From: Serratia sp. FDAARGOS_506
GTDB lineage: Bacteria > Pseudomonadota > Gammaproteobacteria > Enterobacterales > Enterobacteriaceae
DNA length: 64,000 nt
NCBI RefSeq assembly: GCF_003812745.1
Contig: NZ_CP033831.1
Location: 2,418,001 to 2,482,000, forward strand
Direction of reading: 5' to 3'
The translations under genes and the position numbers were made by a program. The notes under the pieces were generated by a model. The model was not told the DNA's origin, made no database searches, and saw only the letters and a program-made list of their open reading frames with translations. Position 1 is the stretch's first letter. Every line of letters starts with the position of its first letter. Of this stretch, positions 17,285 to 25,779 are shown in pieces.

Positions 17285-17382
17285 TGGCCACGGCAACGTG
17301 GCCAATAAAATAAACGGTCGTAATAATTATCTGATAGGGCGCGCGTGGGCGGCTTATTTTCAGGTCATTATTACGACCGTTT
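17285..17382 (+). terminator. Two consecutive hairpins after the DUF1471 gene
   Basis: The first hairpin (17285-17304) is TGGCCACG-GCAA-CGTGGCCA, an 8-bp stem closed by a GNRA tetraloop. The second has a perfect 16-bp outer stem, 17312-17327 with 17367-17382 (AAACGGTCGTAATAAT and its complement), a partial inner stem (CTGA/TCAG), and a following TTTTCTTTTTC run that suits transcription termination. The 39-base interior is longer than usual for a terminator. Confidence 0.6.
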
Positions 17383-17503
17383 TCTTTTTCCGCTGCGGCT
17401 GAGGTTGCATTTTATTACAACTGTGTCCGCCGCTTTCGGAATCATGTTAATGATTACTTAAGAAATTCAGCTCACATTGAGGGCTTAACCCAAGGAGGCC
17501 TCA

Positions 17504-18061
17504 ATGTTAAATGCGACCCGGCTGCAACTGATGAATCACTTCGCTTACCTGCAGCAATTCATGGCTTCACCGCGCACCGTCGGTACGCTGGCACCTTCTT
17601 CCCCGTGGCTGTGCCAGGCGATGCTGAACCAGGTTGAATGGACCCGGGCGCTGTCGATCGCGGAGCTGGGTGCGGCGGACGGCGTACTGACCAAACGTAT
17701 TCTGGGGCGGATGCGCGCCGATGCGGCGCTGGAGGCTTTCGAGATCCAACCGCATTTCGTGCATCGGCTGCGTGGGATAGACGATCGGCGGCTGCAGGTG
17801 ATGGCCCATTCGGCAACCCAGATGGCGACGGATTACGACGTGGTGTTTTCCTGCTTGCCCCTGCTGTCGATCCCGGTCAGGATCAGCGTGCGCATTCTTC
17901 AGCAGGCCCGGCAGCGGCTGCTGGCGCGCAACGGCACGCTGGTGCTGTTCCAATACAGCCACCTGTCGGAAAAATTGCTGTCCCGCTATTTTCATTGGAA
18001 GCGTTTGCGGGTGGTGCGCAACTTCCCGCCGGCGCTGGTGTATGTCTGTACGCCGCGTTAA
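17504..18061 (+). CDS. SAM-dependent phospholipid-methyltransferase-like protein
   Basis: A 185-residue protein similar to PmtA-type phosphatidylethanolamine N-methyltransferases and rRNA-adenine-dimethylase-like enzymes. RTVGTLAPSSPWLCQAML is the conserved N-terminal stretch, SIAELGAADGVLTKRIL is the SAM-binding motif I, and DVVFSCLPLLSIP replaces the catalytic-loop motif. A strong AAGGAGG lies nine bases before the ATG. Whether it makes methylated phospholipid here is unknown. It is convergent with an acetyltransferase; the two stop codons abut. Confidence 0.82.
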   Translation: MLNATRLQLMNHFAYLQQFMASPRTVGTLAPSSPWLCQAMLNQVEWTRALSIAELGAADGVLTKRILGRMRADAALEAFEIQPHFVHRLRGIDDRRLQVMAHSATQMATDYDVVFSCLPLLSIPVRISVRILQQARQRLLARNGTLVLFQYSHLSEKLLSRYFHWKRLRVVRNFPPALVYVCTPR

Positions 18062-18523
18062 TTACAGCGTTTTCGCCATCACTACGACTTCTTCGTCATG
18101 TTGCCGCCGGCGCTCCAGAGGCTGCCAACCCCAGCCGGCGTACAGCGCTTCCGATTTGTCGGTGATGAGATGCAAAACCGAATGATGACGCTGCCGTGCC
18201 GCTTCGACGATCGCCATCTCCAGGCGATGGGCAATGCCCTTGCGGCGGTGATCGGGATGAACGAACACGCCGGCCAGCCACGGGGTGAGATCCTGGCGCT
18301 GGTGATCGTCGCTGGGCCAAAGGCTGGCCATGCCAACCGGACGATCGCCGTCGATCATCATCAACGTCAGATGATCGTCGCCAGGCCGGCTGCATTGGGC
18401 GAAGCGCAACTGGGTGCGCTCCAGCGATCCGCCGTGCTGTGAGCCCCACTGGCCGAAGGCCCAGGCGGCACACACATCGGCAAACTGCGGGCACTCTGAC
18501 AGCGGAATAATGCGTTGAGCCAT
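18062..18523 (-). CDS. GNAT-family N-acetyltransferase
   Basis: A 153-residue acetyltransferase. AGVFVHPDHRRKGIAHRL is the acetyl-CoA-binding motif A (with the R/Q-x-x-G-x-G/A pattern), and ALYAGWGWQPLE is the C-terminal motif B. It has no signal peptide. The substrate is unknown. It is convergent with the methyltransferase-like gene, with no spacing between stop codons. Confidence 0.9.
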   Translation of the reverse strand: MAQRIIPLSECPQFADVCAAWAFGQWGSQHGGSLERTQLRFAQCSRPGDDHLTLMMIDGDRPVGMASLWPSDDHQRQDLTPWLAGVFVHPDHRRKGIAHRLEMAIVEAARQRHHSVLHLITDKSEALYAGWGWQPLERRRQHDEEVVVMAKTL

Positions 18524-18686
18524 GGATGTCCCCTATTTTTATGGTTTCCACTCTATTTAACCGATTTCTCCGCCATTTTTTTAACTTTTTAAAGCCGTTC
18601 TTTTAGCGCTTTCGCGGTGTTTTACTGCGTACCCGCCGCCATTTGCCGGATTTCTTTTGGCAATTGCCGCGCAGGATTGCAAGTGC

Positions 18687-18705
18687 TAATGAGAGTGATT
18701 ATCAT
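18687..18705 (+). promoter_or_regulatory. Fur box upstream of the iron-uptake pair
   Basis: TAATGAGAGTGATTATCAT resembles the Fur consensus (GATAATGATAATCATTATC), with the right half TGATTATCA especially close. It lies 32 bases before the proposed start of the binding-protein gene, so the pair should be repressed by Fur in iron-replete cells. Confidence 0.8.
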
Positions 18706-18736
18706 GCGCGCACTATTCCTCCGTGTCGGCTTAATC

Positions 18737-19852
18737 ATGCGCAATTCCCTTATTTTACTGCTGCTTTCCTTATGGCTCGGCGCGTTCTCCGCTCAGGCGA
18801 AAACGGTGACCGATATCACCGGCCGCCAGGTCGTGGTGCCGGACAACCCGCAGCGTATTGTGGTGGGGGAAAGCCGCATGCTGTATACGCTGGCACTGCT
18901 GGAGCCGGGCAACCCCGCGCAGCGCATCGTCGGCTGGCCGGCGGATCTGGCGCGGTTCGATGCGCAAAGCTGGCAGCTCTATACGCAGAAGTTCCCGCAG
19001 ATCGCCGCGATCCCCGTTATCAGCGGCAATAATTTCCGCCAGGTTAATATTGAAAGCCTGCTGCAGCTGAAGCCGGATCTGGTGATCCTGGCGCGTTACG
19101 CGCGTGAAGACGGCGACAACGATCTGCTGGTTTCCGCGCTGAACAAGGCCGGCGTGGCGGTGATCTACGTCGATCTGCGCATCGATCTGCTGAACAACAC
19201 CGTGCCGAGCGTGCGGCTACTGGGTGAAGTGCTCAATCGCCAGCAGCGTGCTGAGCAGTTCATCGCGTTTTATCAGCAGCATATGGCGGTGATTCAGCAG
19301 CGGCTGGCGGGCTATCAGGGGCCGAAGCCCAAAGTGATGCTGCACCTGCATTTGGGGCGGCGCGATACCTGCTGCACCACCGCCGCGCACGGCAACCTCG
19401 GCGATCTGCTGGCCTTCGCCGGCGGCGACAACATCGCCAACGCCAGCGTCAAAGGGGTGTATGGCGAGCTGAACCCGGAAACCATTCTGAGCGCCAATCC
19501 CGACGTTTACCTCGCCACCGGCATGGCCGGGCCACAGGGCAAGCGGCTGTCTGATCTACGCCTCGGGCCGCAGGTCAGCCAACAGGACGCCGCCGACAGC
19601 TTCCGCCGGCTGATCGCCAAACAGCCGATGCTGGCCAGCCTGCAGGCGGTGAAGCATCACCGCGCCTGGAGCGTCTGGCACAACTTTTACCTCAGCCCGT
19701 ACCACGTGGTGCTGGTCGAGATGTTCGCCAAAGCGTTTTACCCGGATCTGTTCGCCGACATTAACCCGCAGCAGACCTTCCAACAGCTGTATCAGCAGTT
19801 TTTGCCGTTACCTTTTTCAGGGACCTATTGGAGTCAGTTAGATAATGAATAA
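18737..19852 (+). CDS. Iron-siderophore ABC transporter substrate-binding protein
   Basis: A 371-residue periplasmic binding protein. Residues 1-21 (MRNSLILLLLSLWLGAFSAQA) form a signal peptide. TVTDITGRQVVVPDNPQRIV is the conserved start of FecB/TroA-like class III binding proteins for siderophores or haem, and LLQLKPDLVIL and LNPETILSANPDVYLATG are further family motifs. ATG 18737 lacks a strong ribosome site; ATG 18704, inside the Fur box region with GAGAG upstream, would add 11 residues and is a real alternative. The gene overlaps the TonB receptor by eight bases. No permease or ATPase gene is adjacent. Confidence 0.9.
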   Translation: MRNSLILLLLSLWLGAFSAQAKTVTDITGRQVVVPDNPQRIVVGESRMLYTLALLEPGNPAQRIVGWPADLARFDAQSWQLYTQKFPQIAAIPVISGNNFRQVNIESLLQLKPDLVILARYAREDGDNDLLVSALNKAGVAVIYVDLRIDLLNNTVPSVRLLGEVLNRQQRAEQFIAFYQQHMAVIQQRLAGYQGPKPKVMLHLHLGRRDTCCTTAAHGNLGDLLAFAGGDNIANASVKGVYGELNPETILSANPDVYLATGMAGPQGKRLSDLRLGPQVSQQDAADSFRRLIAKQPMLASLQAVKHHRAWSVWHNFYLSPYHVVLVEMFAKAFYPDLFADINPQQTFQQLYQQFLPLPFSGTYWSQLDNE

Positions 19853-21968
19853 CAACAAGCGCGGCTGGTGGTGCGCATTGCCTTTGGCGGCCTGCGCGAC
19901 ATCGCCGACGTGGGCGGCGGAGAAAGCTGCGCCGCAGGAAGAGAGCCTGGTGGTGGTCGGCCGCAAAGATGCCGACGGCGTGCAGAGCTATCAGCCGTTG
20001 ACCAGCGTCACCGGTACCCGCAGTGAAACCAGCCTGCTGAACGTGCCGCAGGCGATCGACGTGGTGCCGCCGCAGGTGATTACCGATCAGGCGGTCAGCA
20101 GCCTGGACGAAGCGCTGTACAACGTCAGCGGCATTACCCAGGCCAACACGCTGGGCGGCACCCAGGACGCGGTCATGAAGCGCGGCTTCGGCGACAACCG
20201 CGACGGCTCCATTTTGCGCGACGGCGTGCGCTCGGTGCAGGCGCGCAACTTTACGCCGACCACCGAGCGGGTGGAGGTGCTCAAGGGGCCGGCCTCGATG
20301 CTGTACGGCATGGGCGAGCCGGGCGGGATGATCAACATGATCACCAAAAAGCCCCAGTTGCAGCAGCATACCCACGTGGAAGGCTGGGGCAGCAGCTTCA
20401 ACGGCGGCGGCGGCCAACTCGACGTTACCGGGCCGCTCGGCACGTCGGGGTTTGCCTATCGCATGATCGTCGATCACGATGAAACCGATTACTGGCGCAA
20501 CTTTGGCCGTAATCGCCAGACGGTGATCGCGCCCTCGTTGATGTGGTACGGCGAGAACACCACCGTGCGGCTGGCCTACGAGCATATGGAATATCTGGTG
20601 CCGTTCGATCGCGGCACCATTATCGATTCGCGCACCGGCAAACCGGTGAATACGCCGCGCGATCGCCGTTTCGACGAAGCCTATAACGCCACCCGTGGCG
20701 ATCAGGACAGCATTACCCTGCAGATCGATCAAACGCTCAACGAGCGCTGGAAAAGCTCGCTGACCTACGCCTACAGCCGCAACAGCTACAGCGATAATCA
20801 GGCGCGCGCCACGGCGTTGAACCCGGTGACCGGCGTGTTGAGCCGCCAGGCCGACTCGACCGCCAACGCCGTCAGCCACGCCAACGCGGTGCAGCTGACG
20901 CTCAATGGCGACGTGGACTGGGGCAGCATCAACCACCAGATGCTGTTCGGCTTCGATTTTGAAGATAACCGCACCTTCCGCGGCGACATGATCCGCGGCA
21001 AGAAGAACAGCGATTTCAATATCTATCATCCGGTATACGGCCTGATGCCGCCGTCGACCGCGGTCAGCGCCAAAGACAGCGACCAGCGGGAAAACCTCAC
21101 CAGCTACGGTTGGTTTATGCAGGATTCCATCCAACTGACCGATCAATGGCTGGTGATGGGCGGTTTGCGTTACGACGCTTTCGACGTTTATGCCGGCAAA
21201 GGACGACCGTTCCAGACCAATACCGACAGCTCGGACAGCAAGTTGGTGCCGCGCGCTGGGGTGATGTACAAGCTGACGCCTTACGTGTCGCTGTACAGCA
21301 GCTATACGGAGTCGTTCAAGCCGAACTCCTCCATCGCCACCCAAATTGATTCGCTGCCGCCGGAGCAGGGCAAGTCGTGGGAAGTGGGCGGCAAACTGGC
21401 GCTGCCGAACGGCGTCACCGGCACGCTGGCGTTGTTCGACATCACCAAGCGCAACGTGATGGTCAATGAGCTGGTGGAGGGCGAAACCGTGACGCGCACC
21501 GCCGGGCGCGTGCGTTCGCAGGGGGTGGAGCTGGACGTGGCCGGTAATCTCACCGATTCGCTGAGCCTGATCGGTTCCTATGCGTATACCGACGCGCGGG
21601 TAGTGGACGATCCGGATAACAAGGGGAAAGAGATGACCAACGTGGCGCGCCACACCGCCTCGCTGTTTCTGACCCAGAACCTGGGCAGCCCGGGTCTCTA
21701 CAGCGGCGATGAGGTGCGCATCGGCGCCGGCGCGCGCTACGTAGGACGCCGCCCGGGTGACGCTGCCAACAGTTTCTACCTGGATAATTACACCGTTGCC
21801 GATGCGTTCGCCGCTTACACCATGCCGATCAACGGCTATCGGGTAAAATGGCAGCTGAACGTGAAGAACCTGTTCGATAAAACCTACTACCCGTCCAGCG
21901 GCGGCAATTTGCGCGTGGCGGTGGGGGAACCGCGTGAGGTGGTGCTGCGCGGCAGTATCGATTTCTAA
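19845..21968 (+). CDS. TonB-dependent siderophore receptor
   Basis: A 707-residue outer-membrane receptor. After a signal peptide (cleavage near TWAAE) comes a likely TonB box, EESLVVVG. The plug domain contains LNVPQAIDVVP, MKRGFGDNRDGSILRDGVR and VEVLKGPASMLYGMGEPGG, as in the ferrichrome/pyoverdine-type receptors. A 22-strand barrel follows, ending in SIDF with the C-terminal aromatic residue needed for barrel assembly. It is translationally coupled to the upstream binding-protein gene (ATGAATAA overlap), so both belong to one Fur-controlled unit. The siderophore is not identifiable by eye. Confidence 0.94.
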   Translation: MNNNKRGWWCALPLAACATSPTWAAEKAAPQEESLVVVGRKDADGVQSYQPLTSVTGTRSETSLLNVPQAIDVVPPQVITDQAVSSLDEALYNVSGITQANTLGGTQDAVMKRGFGDNRDGSILRDGVRSVQARNFTPTTERVEVLKGPASMLYGMGEPGGMINMITKKPQLQQHTHVEGWGSSFNGGGGQLDVTGPLGTSGFAYRMIVDHDETDYWRNFGRNRQTVIAPSLMWYGENTTVRLAYEHMEYLVPFDRGTIIDSRTGKPVNTPRDRRFDEAYNATRGDQDSITLQIDQTLNERWKSSLTYAYSRNSYSDNQARATALNPVTGVLSRQADSTANAVSHANAVQLTLNGDVDWGSINHQMLFGFDFEDNRTFRGDMIRGKKNSDFNIYHPVYGLMPPSTAVSAKDSDQRENLTSYGWFMQDSIQLTDQWLVMGGLRYDAFDVYAGKGRPFQTNTDSSDSKLVPRAGVMYKLTPYVSLYSSYTESFKPNSSIATQIDSLPPEQGKSWEVGGKLALPNGVTGTLALFDITKRNVMVNELVEGETVTRTAGRVRSQGVELDVAGNLTDSLSLIGSYAYTDARVVDDPDNKGKEMTNVARHTASLFLTQNLGSPGLYSGDEVRIGAGARYVGRRPGDAANSFYLDNYTVADAFAAYTMPINGYRVKWQLNVKNLFDKTYYPSSGGNLRVAVGEPREVVLRGSIDF

Positions 21969-22021
21969 GCTACGGGCGGTGAAATTTGCTTAAATAACCG
22001 CCCCAACGTTAAGGAGAACCC

Positions 22022-22540
22022 ATGAGCCTGCAGATTCGTTTGGCGCAGCAACGGGATATCGTGCATCTGATGGCGGTTGAACGTTCGGCGGCGCAGCTGT
22101 TTCGCCAACAGCCGGAATGGCGCTTTATCGCCGAAGGCGAGGTGATGGCCCCGCAGCAGCATGCCGCGTTTATCGCCGAGCGCCGTGAATGGCTGGCGGA
22201 AAGCGACAACGGCGAGTGCGCCGGTTTTATCGCCGTGCAGACTCAGGGGAAAGATTGGCACATCGCCGAACTGTCGGTCGCCGGCACCTGGCAGCGGCAG
22301 GGCGTCGGCCGTCGCCTGATCGGCGCGGTGGCGGAAGAGGCCAAACGGCAGGGGGCTGACCGCCTGACGCTTACCACCTTCATCGAGGTGCCGTGGAATG
22401 CGCCTTACTACCGGCGACTGGGATTTCAGCCGCTTGACGATGCGCGGCTCACGGCCGCCTTGCGGCGGCATCTGGATGAGGACCTGGCGCACGGCTTTGC
22501 CGTCGGCAGTCGCTGTGCCATGGAATTTACACTATCGTAA
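22022..22540 (+). CDS. GNAT-family N-acetyltransferase
   Basis: A 172-residue acetyltransferase. WHIAELSVAGTWQRQGVGRRLI is the acetyl-CoA-binding motif (Q-R-Q-G-V-G), and WNAPYYRRLGFQPLDD is motif B with the usual Tyr. AAGGAG lies eight bases before the ATG. The substrate is unknown. It is separated from the receptor by 53 bases and may be transcribed with it. Confidence 0.9.
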   Translation: MSLQIRLAQQRDIVHLMAVERSAAQLFRQQPEWRFIAEGEVMAPQQHAAFIAERREWLAESDNGECAGFIAVQTQGKDWHIAELSVAGTWQRQGVGRRLIGAVAEEAKRQGADRLTLTTFIEVPWNAPYYRRLGFQPLDDARLTAALRRHLDEDLAHGFAVGSRCAMEFTLS

Positions 22541-22553
22541 ATATTGAAATACA
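22536..22553 (+). promoter_or_regulatory. Possible TyrR box upstream of aroL
   Basis: CGTAAA-N6-AATACA resembles the TyrR consensus TGTAAA-N6-TTTACA, with nine of twelve positions matching. It lies about 100 bases before aroL, which is under TyrR control in E. coli. The match is weak, so the call is tentative. Confidence 0.35.
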
Positions 22554-22649
22554 GAGTGGTCAGGGTATGATGCCACCACCACGCCATCGCACCCGCTCGG
22601 TATTTTGGTATGCAATGCACTCAAGTCACCGCATAAGGGACAACCCGTA

Positions 22650-23174
22650 ATGACACAAACCCTGTTCATGATAGGCGCTCGCGGAGCCGGCAAGACCACG
22701 GTAGGCAGCGCACTGGCGCTGGCGTTGGGCTATCAGTTCGTCGATACCGATCTGTTTATGCAGCAGGCGGCGCAGATGAGCGTGGCGGAAATGGTCGAAC
22801 GCGAGGGCTGGCTGGGGTTCCGCCGCCGTGAGACCATCGCGTTGCAAACCGTGACCAAGCCGTCAACTATAGTTGCCACTGGCGGCGGCGCGATCCTGGC
22901 GGAGGAGAACCGTCAGTTTATGCGTCAGCATGGCACCGTTATCTACCTGCGTGCGCCGGCCAGCGTGTTGGCGCAGCGGTTGGAAGAGTACCCGGAAGAT
23001 GCGCAGCGCCCGACGCTCACCGGCAGGCCGATCGCCGAGGAGATGCTAGAGGTGCTGGCGGCACGCGAAGCGCTGTATCAGGACGCTGCGCATTACGTGA
23101 TGGATGGCGCTGCCGATCCGCAGCGTGTGGTGGAACAAATTCTCGCGGTGTTGCCGCGTGAGACGGTGAAATAA
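22650..23174 (+). CDS. aroL: Shikimate kinase II
   Basis: A 174-residue cytosolic kinase, the same length as E. coli AroL. It phosphorylates shikimate with ATP in the chorismate pathway. [11 protein letters not shown] (residues 9-19) is the P-loop, [10 protein letters not shown] holds the shikimate-binding Asp, GFRRRE the Arg, and [12 protein letters not shown] the Gly-rich shikimate site. I chose ATG 22650, preceded by AAGGGA. In E. coli it heads the aroL-yaiA-aroM operon; here yaiA and aroM are displaced downstream. Confidence 0.95.
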   Translation: MTQTLFMIGARGAGKTTVGSALALALGYQFVDTDLFMQQAAQMSVAEMVEREGWLGFRRRETIALQTVTKPSTIVATGGGAILAEENRQFMRQHGTVIYLRAPASVLAQRLEEYPEDAQRPTLTGRPIAEEMLEVLAAREALYQDAAHYVMDGAADPQRVVEQILAVLPRETVK

Positions 23175-23188
23175 CCCTTTCTGCTCTT

Positions 23189-23210
23189 CGGGCGCTGGGC
23201 GCCCGTTCTC
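23189..23210. terminator. Hairpin between convergent aroL and AraC-type genes
   Basis: CGGGCGC pairs with GCGCCCG around a three-base loop, followed by TTCTCC on the plus strand. It lies between two facing gene ends, 15 bases after the aroL stop. Confidence 0.6.
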
Positions 23211-23954
23211 CTATTCCGTTTGCCGAGCCGGCGCAAAGTAAGCCCCGGGGGTGACGCCGAAGCGGCGGCGAAAGGCGGCGATATAGGCGCTGACGTTGTC
23301 GTAGCCACAGGCATCGGCCACCTCGCCGACCGTTTCGCCGCGTGATAATCCCTCCAGTGAACGTAACACCCGCGCCTGCTGGCGCCACAGCGCGAAGCTG
23401 ATGCCGGTTTCCTGCAGAAAGCGGCGGCTCAGGGTGCGCGGGCTGAGCCCGGCCCAGGCGGCCCAGTCGCGCTGGCTGCGCGGGCCGGCGGGATCGTTCA
23501 GCAGCGCCCGGGCGATGTTCAGCAACCGGTCGTCCTGCGGCAGCGGCAATTGCAACGGCGCGCGGCTTGCCGTGTGCATTTCGTCCAGCAGCACCTGCAG
23601 CAGCCGCCGTTGCGGCGCACTCAGCGGGCCGACGGGGAACTGCGCGATGCGCTCTACCAGGGCCTGCAACAGCGCAGAGGCCGTGAACAGCTGCGGCTGC
23701 GGCGGCATCTCCGGCACGCTTTCCACCGGCAGATACAGACTCCAGCCCGCCACGTCGCCGCAGGCCAGCGCCTGATGGGCGCATCCCGGCGGCAGCCAGC
23801 CCAGCGTACCGCCGGTGATCGCCCATTGCCGGCCTGGGAGTTCCATTGCCAGCATGCCGCGCGTCAAGAGATAGATCTGGCCGCCTTCGTGCCGGTGCCA
23901 GGGCGTCAGGTGCTTTTTTTCATGTTGAAGGCGTTGGCTGCGGATCTGCGTCAT
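23211..23954 (-). CDS. AraC-family transcriptional regulator with cupin sensor
   Basis: A 247-residue regulator. The N-terminal cupin (TPWHRHEGGQIYLLTRG ... GTLGWLPPGCAHQA) is a ligand sensor of the type seen in NimR/YdeO-like AraC proteins. The C-terminal double helix-turn-helix contains WAAWAGLSPRTLSRRFLQET and VADACGYDNVSAYIAAFRRR. It is divergent from an NTF2-like gene across 96 bases, and these two genes together split aroL from yaiA. The inducer is unknown. Confidence 0.92.
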   Translation of the reverse strand: MTQIRSQRLQHEKKHLTPWHRHEGGQIYLLTRGMLAMELPGRQWAITGGTLGWLPPGCAHQALACGDVAGWSLYLPVESVPEMPPQPQLFTASALLQALVERIAQFPVGPLSAPQRRLLQVLLDEMHTASRAPLQLPLPQDDRLLNIARALLNDPAGPRSQRDWAAWAGLSPRTLSRRFLQETGISFALWRQQARVLRSLEGLSRGETVGEVADACGYDNVSAYIAAFRRRFGVTPGAYFAPARQTE

Positions 23955-24050
23955 GTTGGCCGTTTAACGTTATTAAAAGTCTTGATGTGGTTATTATGCC
24001 ATCGCCTGACCGGGATAGGATCGCCGTTCACCCTATTTCGGAGAAACGTG

Positions 24051-24455
24051 ATGACTCAACTTACCCCACTGGATCTGGTACTCGATACGCTGCGGCAGGT
24101 GGTCGCCAGCCCGGAGCACCGGCCGATGCAGCTCGCCGCCCGTTTCAGCGCAGACTACCGCCAGCAGGTGGATGGCAAGGTGCTGAACTTCGAGCAGTTT
24201 GAACAACACATGGCGCTGCTGAAGCGGCAAACTCGCCGCATGACGCTGAGCGTGATCGCGGCAGCGGAGCAGGGCGAGGCGGTGTTGACCCACCATCTGG
24301 TCGAGCTGGAAAAGCGCGACGGCTCCAGCAGCCGCGTGCGAGTGTTGGCGCACTTTACCGTACGTGAAGGTCGCATTTGCGCCTGCGACGAACTGACCGA
24401 GCTGTTGGCGGGCGCCCCCGGCGACCGCGATCTCGGCTCGCGCGTGCCGGAATGA
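24051..24455 (+). CDS. NTF2-like (SnoaL-type) small protein
   Basis: A 134-residue protein with the cone-shaped NTF2-like fold pattern: an N-terminal helix (LDLVLDTLRQVV), RFSADYRQQVDGKVLNFEQFEQHMALL in the helical part, then beta strands (VLTHHLVELEKRDG, VRVLAHFTVREGRICACDELTELL). ATG 24051 is preceded by CGGAGAAACG. Members act as small-molecule isomerases, hydrolases or binding proteins; the ligand is unknown. Divergence from the AraC regulator suggests that this is its target. Confidence 0.8.
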   Translation: MTQLTPLDLVLDTLRQVVASPEHRPMQLAARFSADYRQQVDGKVLNFEQFEQHMALLKRQTRRMTLSVIAAAEQGEAVLTHHLVELEKRDGSSSRVRVLAHFTVREGRICACDELTELLAGAPGDRDLGSRVPE

Positions 24456-24502
24456 GGGCGGCTGCTATACTTGCTACTGTGTGAAACACACGGGAGAACG
24501 GC

Positions 24503-24703
24503 ATGCGCGAAAATGATCAACCTGCTTATCCACGGAGCGCCCGCGTCGTAGAGGTGTTTCGGGGCGACCCGAACCTGCATCTGCGCCGTTTTGAAGTGCG
24601 CACCGACGACATTGAGCCGAATACGCTGCTCAGTGAACATGAAACCGAGCAGGAAGCGCTCGACGCCAAGCACCGCTATGAGGACGAGGCGTTAGAGCTC
24701 TGA
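24503..24703 (+). CDS. yaiA: YaiA family protein
   Basis: A 66-residue protein that matches E. coli YaiA (63 residues) along its length: PAYPRSARVVEVFRG near the start, then LLSEHETEQEALDAKHRYED near the end, where YaiA has [21 protein letters not shown]. The function is unknown. In E. coli yaiA sits directly behind aroL; here 1.3 kb with two unrelated genes separates them. A terminator follows. Confidence 0.9.
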   Translation: MRENDQPAYPRSARVVEVFRGDPNLHLRRFEVRTDDIEPNTLLSEHETEQEALDAKHRYEDEALEL

Positions 24704-25005
24704 CCTGCAGCCCAGCGGAAACCGGCGCCAGGCCGGTTTCCTGTTTATGGCTTGGATCGACGCCCCTCATTCCCTTTCTGCGCTGATTTAGCAGCTTGTC
24801 CTGCCATTCATTATTTTCAAAGCGTATCGTTATTTTAATCGACGTGGCGAAGTTGGCGTTCTGCGCATTATTTTCATTTAAAAAGCACGAATGCCTTTTA
24901 TTTTGCAGCTGACAAAAAATAAACAGCTTGACGCTGCGCAGTTCGGGTTTTAGTTTTTAATTATAAAACAGGAACTGAGTTCCATATAGTGGAACAAGGC
25001 GAATC
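24704..25005 (+). promoter_or_regulatory. yaiA terminator and IclR-gene control region
   Basis: The region begins with a terminator at 24717-24747: GGAAACCGGC pairs with GCCGGTTTCC, followed by TGTTTAT. The rest is AT-rich. At its right end lie GGAAC-TGA-GTTCC (24971-24983) and the overlapping perfect palindrome GTTCCA-TATAG-TGGAAC (24979-24995), 10 bases before the IclR-family start. The latter is the likely autoregulatory operator. Confidence 0.75.
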
Positions 25006-25779
25006 ATGACAACGCTGGAAAATGCCGCTGCGGTATTAAAACTCTTTTCTCAACAACGCGTGATGCATGGCCAACCGGGTATTGCATTCAGTGACGTGGT
25101 GGGCCAATTGGCGCTGCCGAAAAGCACGGTATCTCGCCTGCTGCAGGCCATGGAAAACCAGGGCATGCTGGAGCGCGATCCCGATAGCCGGCGTTATCGC
25201 ATCGGCGCGCTGTTGCTGGCGGCATCCAGCCACTACCTGTCGATGCCGTTGGTGGACAGCCTGGCGGCCAGTATGGCGCAGCTGTGCCGCCAGACGGCGT
25301 GTACCGGCTACCTTTCGATATTGGAAGGGCAGGAGATCATGGTAATGCGCATGTTCCCCGGCCGCCACTTTTTGCAGGTGGTCACCCCGGCGGGTTACCG
25401 TTCGCCGGCGGCGGAAACTTCGGTCGGGCGGGCGATACTGGCGCGTGAAAGCGACGAGCAGGTTCGGGCGCGTTACGCCGGCGGTTACCGGGCGTCTTCG
25501 CCCAATGCGCCGCAAACGTTGGATGCGCTGTTGCAGAAGTTGCAGCAGGTGAGGCGTCAGGGATGGTCGCTGGCGCGCAATGAAACCTTAAACAGTATCA
25601 GTTCGCTGGCGACCGCGCTGGTGAACAAGCACGGCAGCGAGACGGTAGGGCTGTGCCTGTCCTTCCCTTCGCAGGGAGAAGAGCAGCCGTTTGTGCCGGA
25701 AGTCCTGGCCGAATTAACCGCAGTCAGCCGCCAACTGGCGGAAAAATATGGCGATGATTATTGGCAACAGATCAAATAA
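25006..25779 (+). CDS. IclR-family transcriptional regulator
   Basis: A 257-residue regulator. The N-terminal winged helix-turn-helix is in residues 5-70 (LPKSTVSRLLQAMENQGMLE then YRIGALLLAA). The IclR effector domain follows, with VTPAGYRSPAAETSVGRAIL and a C-terminal LCLSFPSQGEE segment. A perfect palindrome lies directly in front of the gene and another in front of the downstream transporter gene, both sharing GTTCCA-N5-TGGAAC, which fits IclR-type operators. It therefore probably controls itself and the transporter-DUF1177-aroM operon. Confidence 0.93.
   Translation: MTTLENAAAVLKLFSQQRVMHGQPGIAFSDVVGQLALPKSTVSRLLQAMENQGMLERDPDSRRYRIGALLLAASSHYLSMPLVDSLAASMAQLCRQTACTGYLSILEGQEIMVMRMFPGRHFLQVVTPAGYRSPAAETSVGRAILARESDEQVRARYAGGYRASSPNAPQTLDALLQKLQQVRRQGWSLARNETLNSISSLATALVNKHGSETVGLCLSFPSQGEEQPFVPEVLAELTAVSRQLAEKYGDDYWQQIK

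Noticed and set aside
19761-21653. A 630-residue open frame on the minus strand opposite the TonB receptor
   Set aside because: Antisense shadow in a GC-rich gene; low-complexity His/Arg-rich translation, no family motif and no ribosome site. The plus-strand receptor is complete.
23017-23826. A 269-residue minus-strand frame overlapping the AraC regulator
   Set aside because: Ala/Arg/Gly-rich out-of-frame translation; the AraC frame carries the clear cupin and helix-turn-helix motifs.
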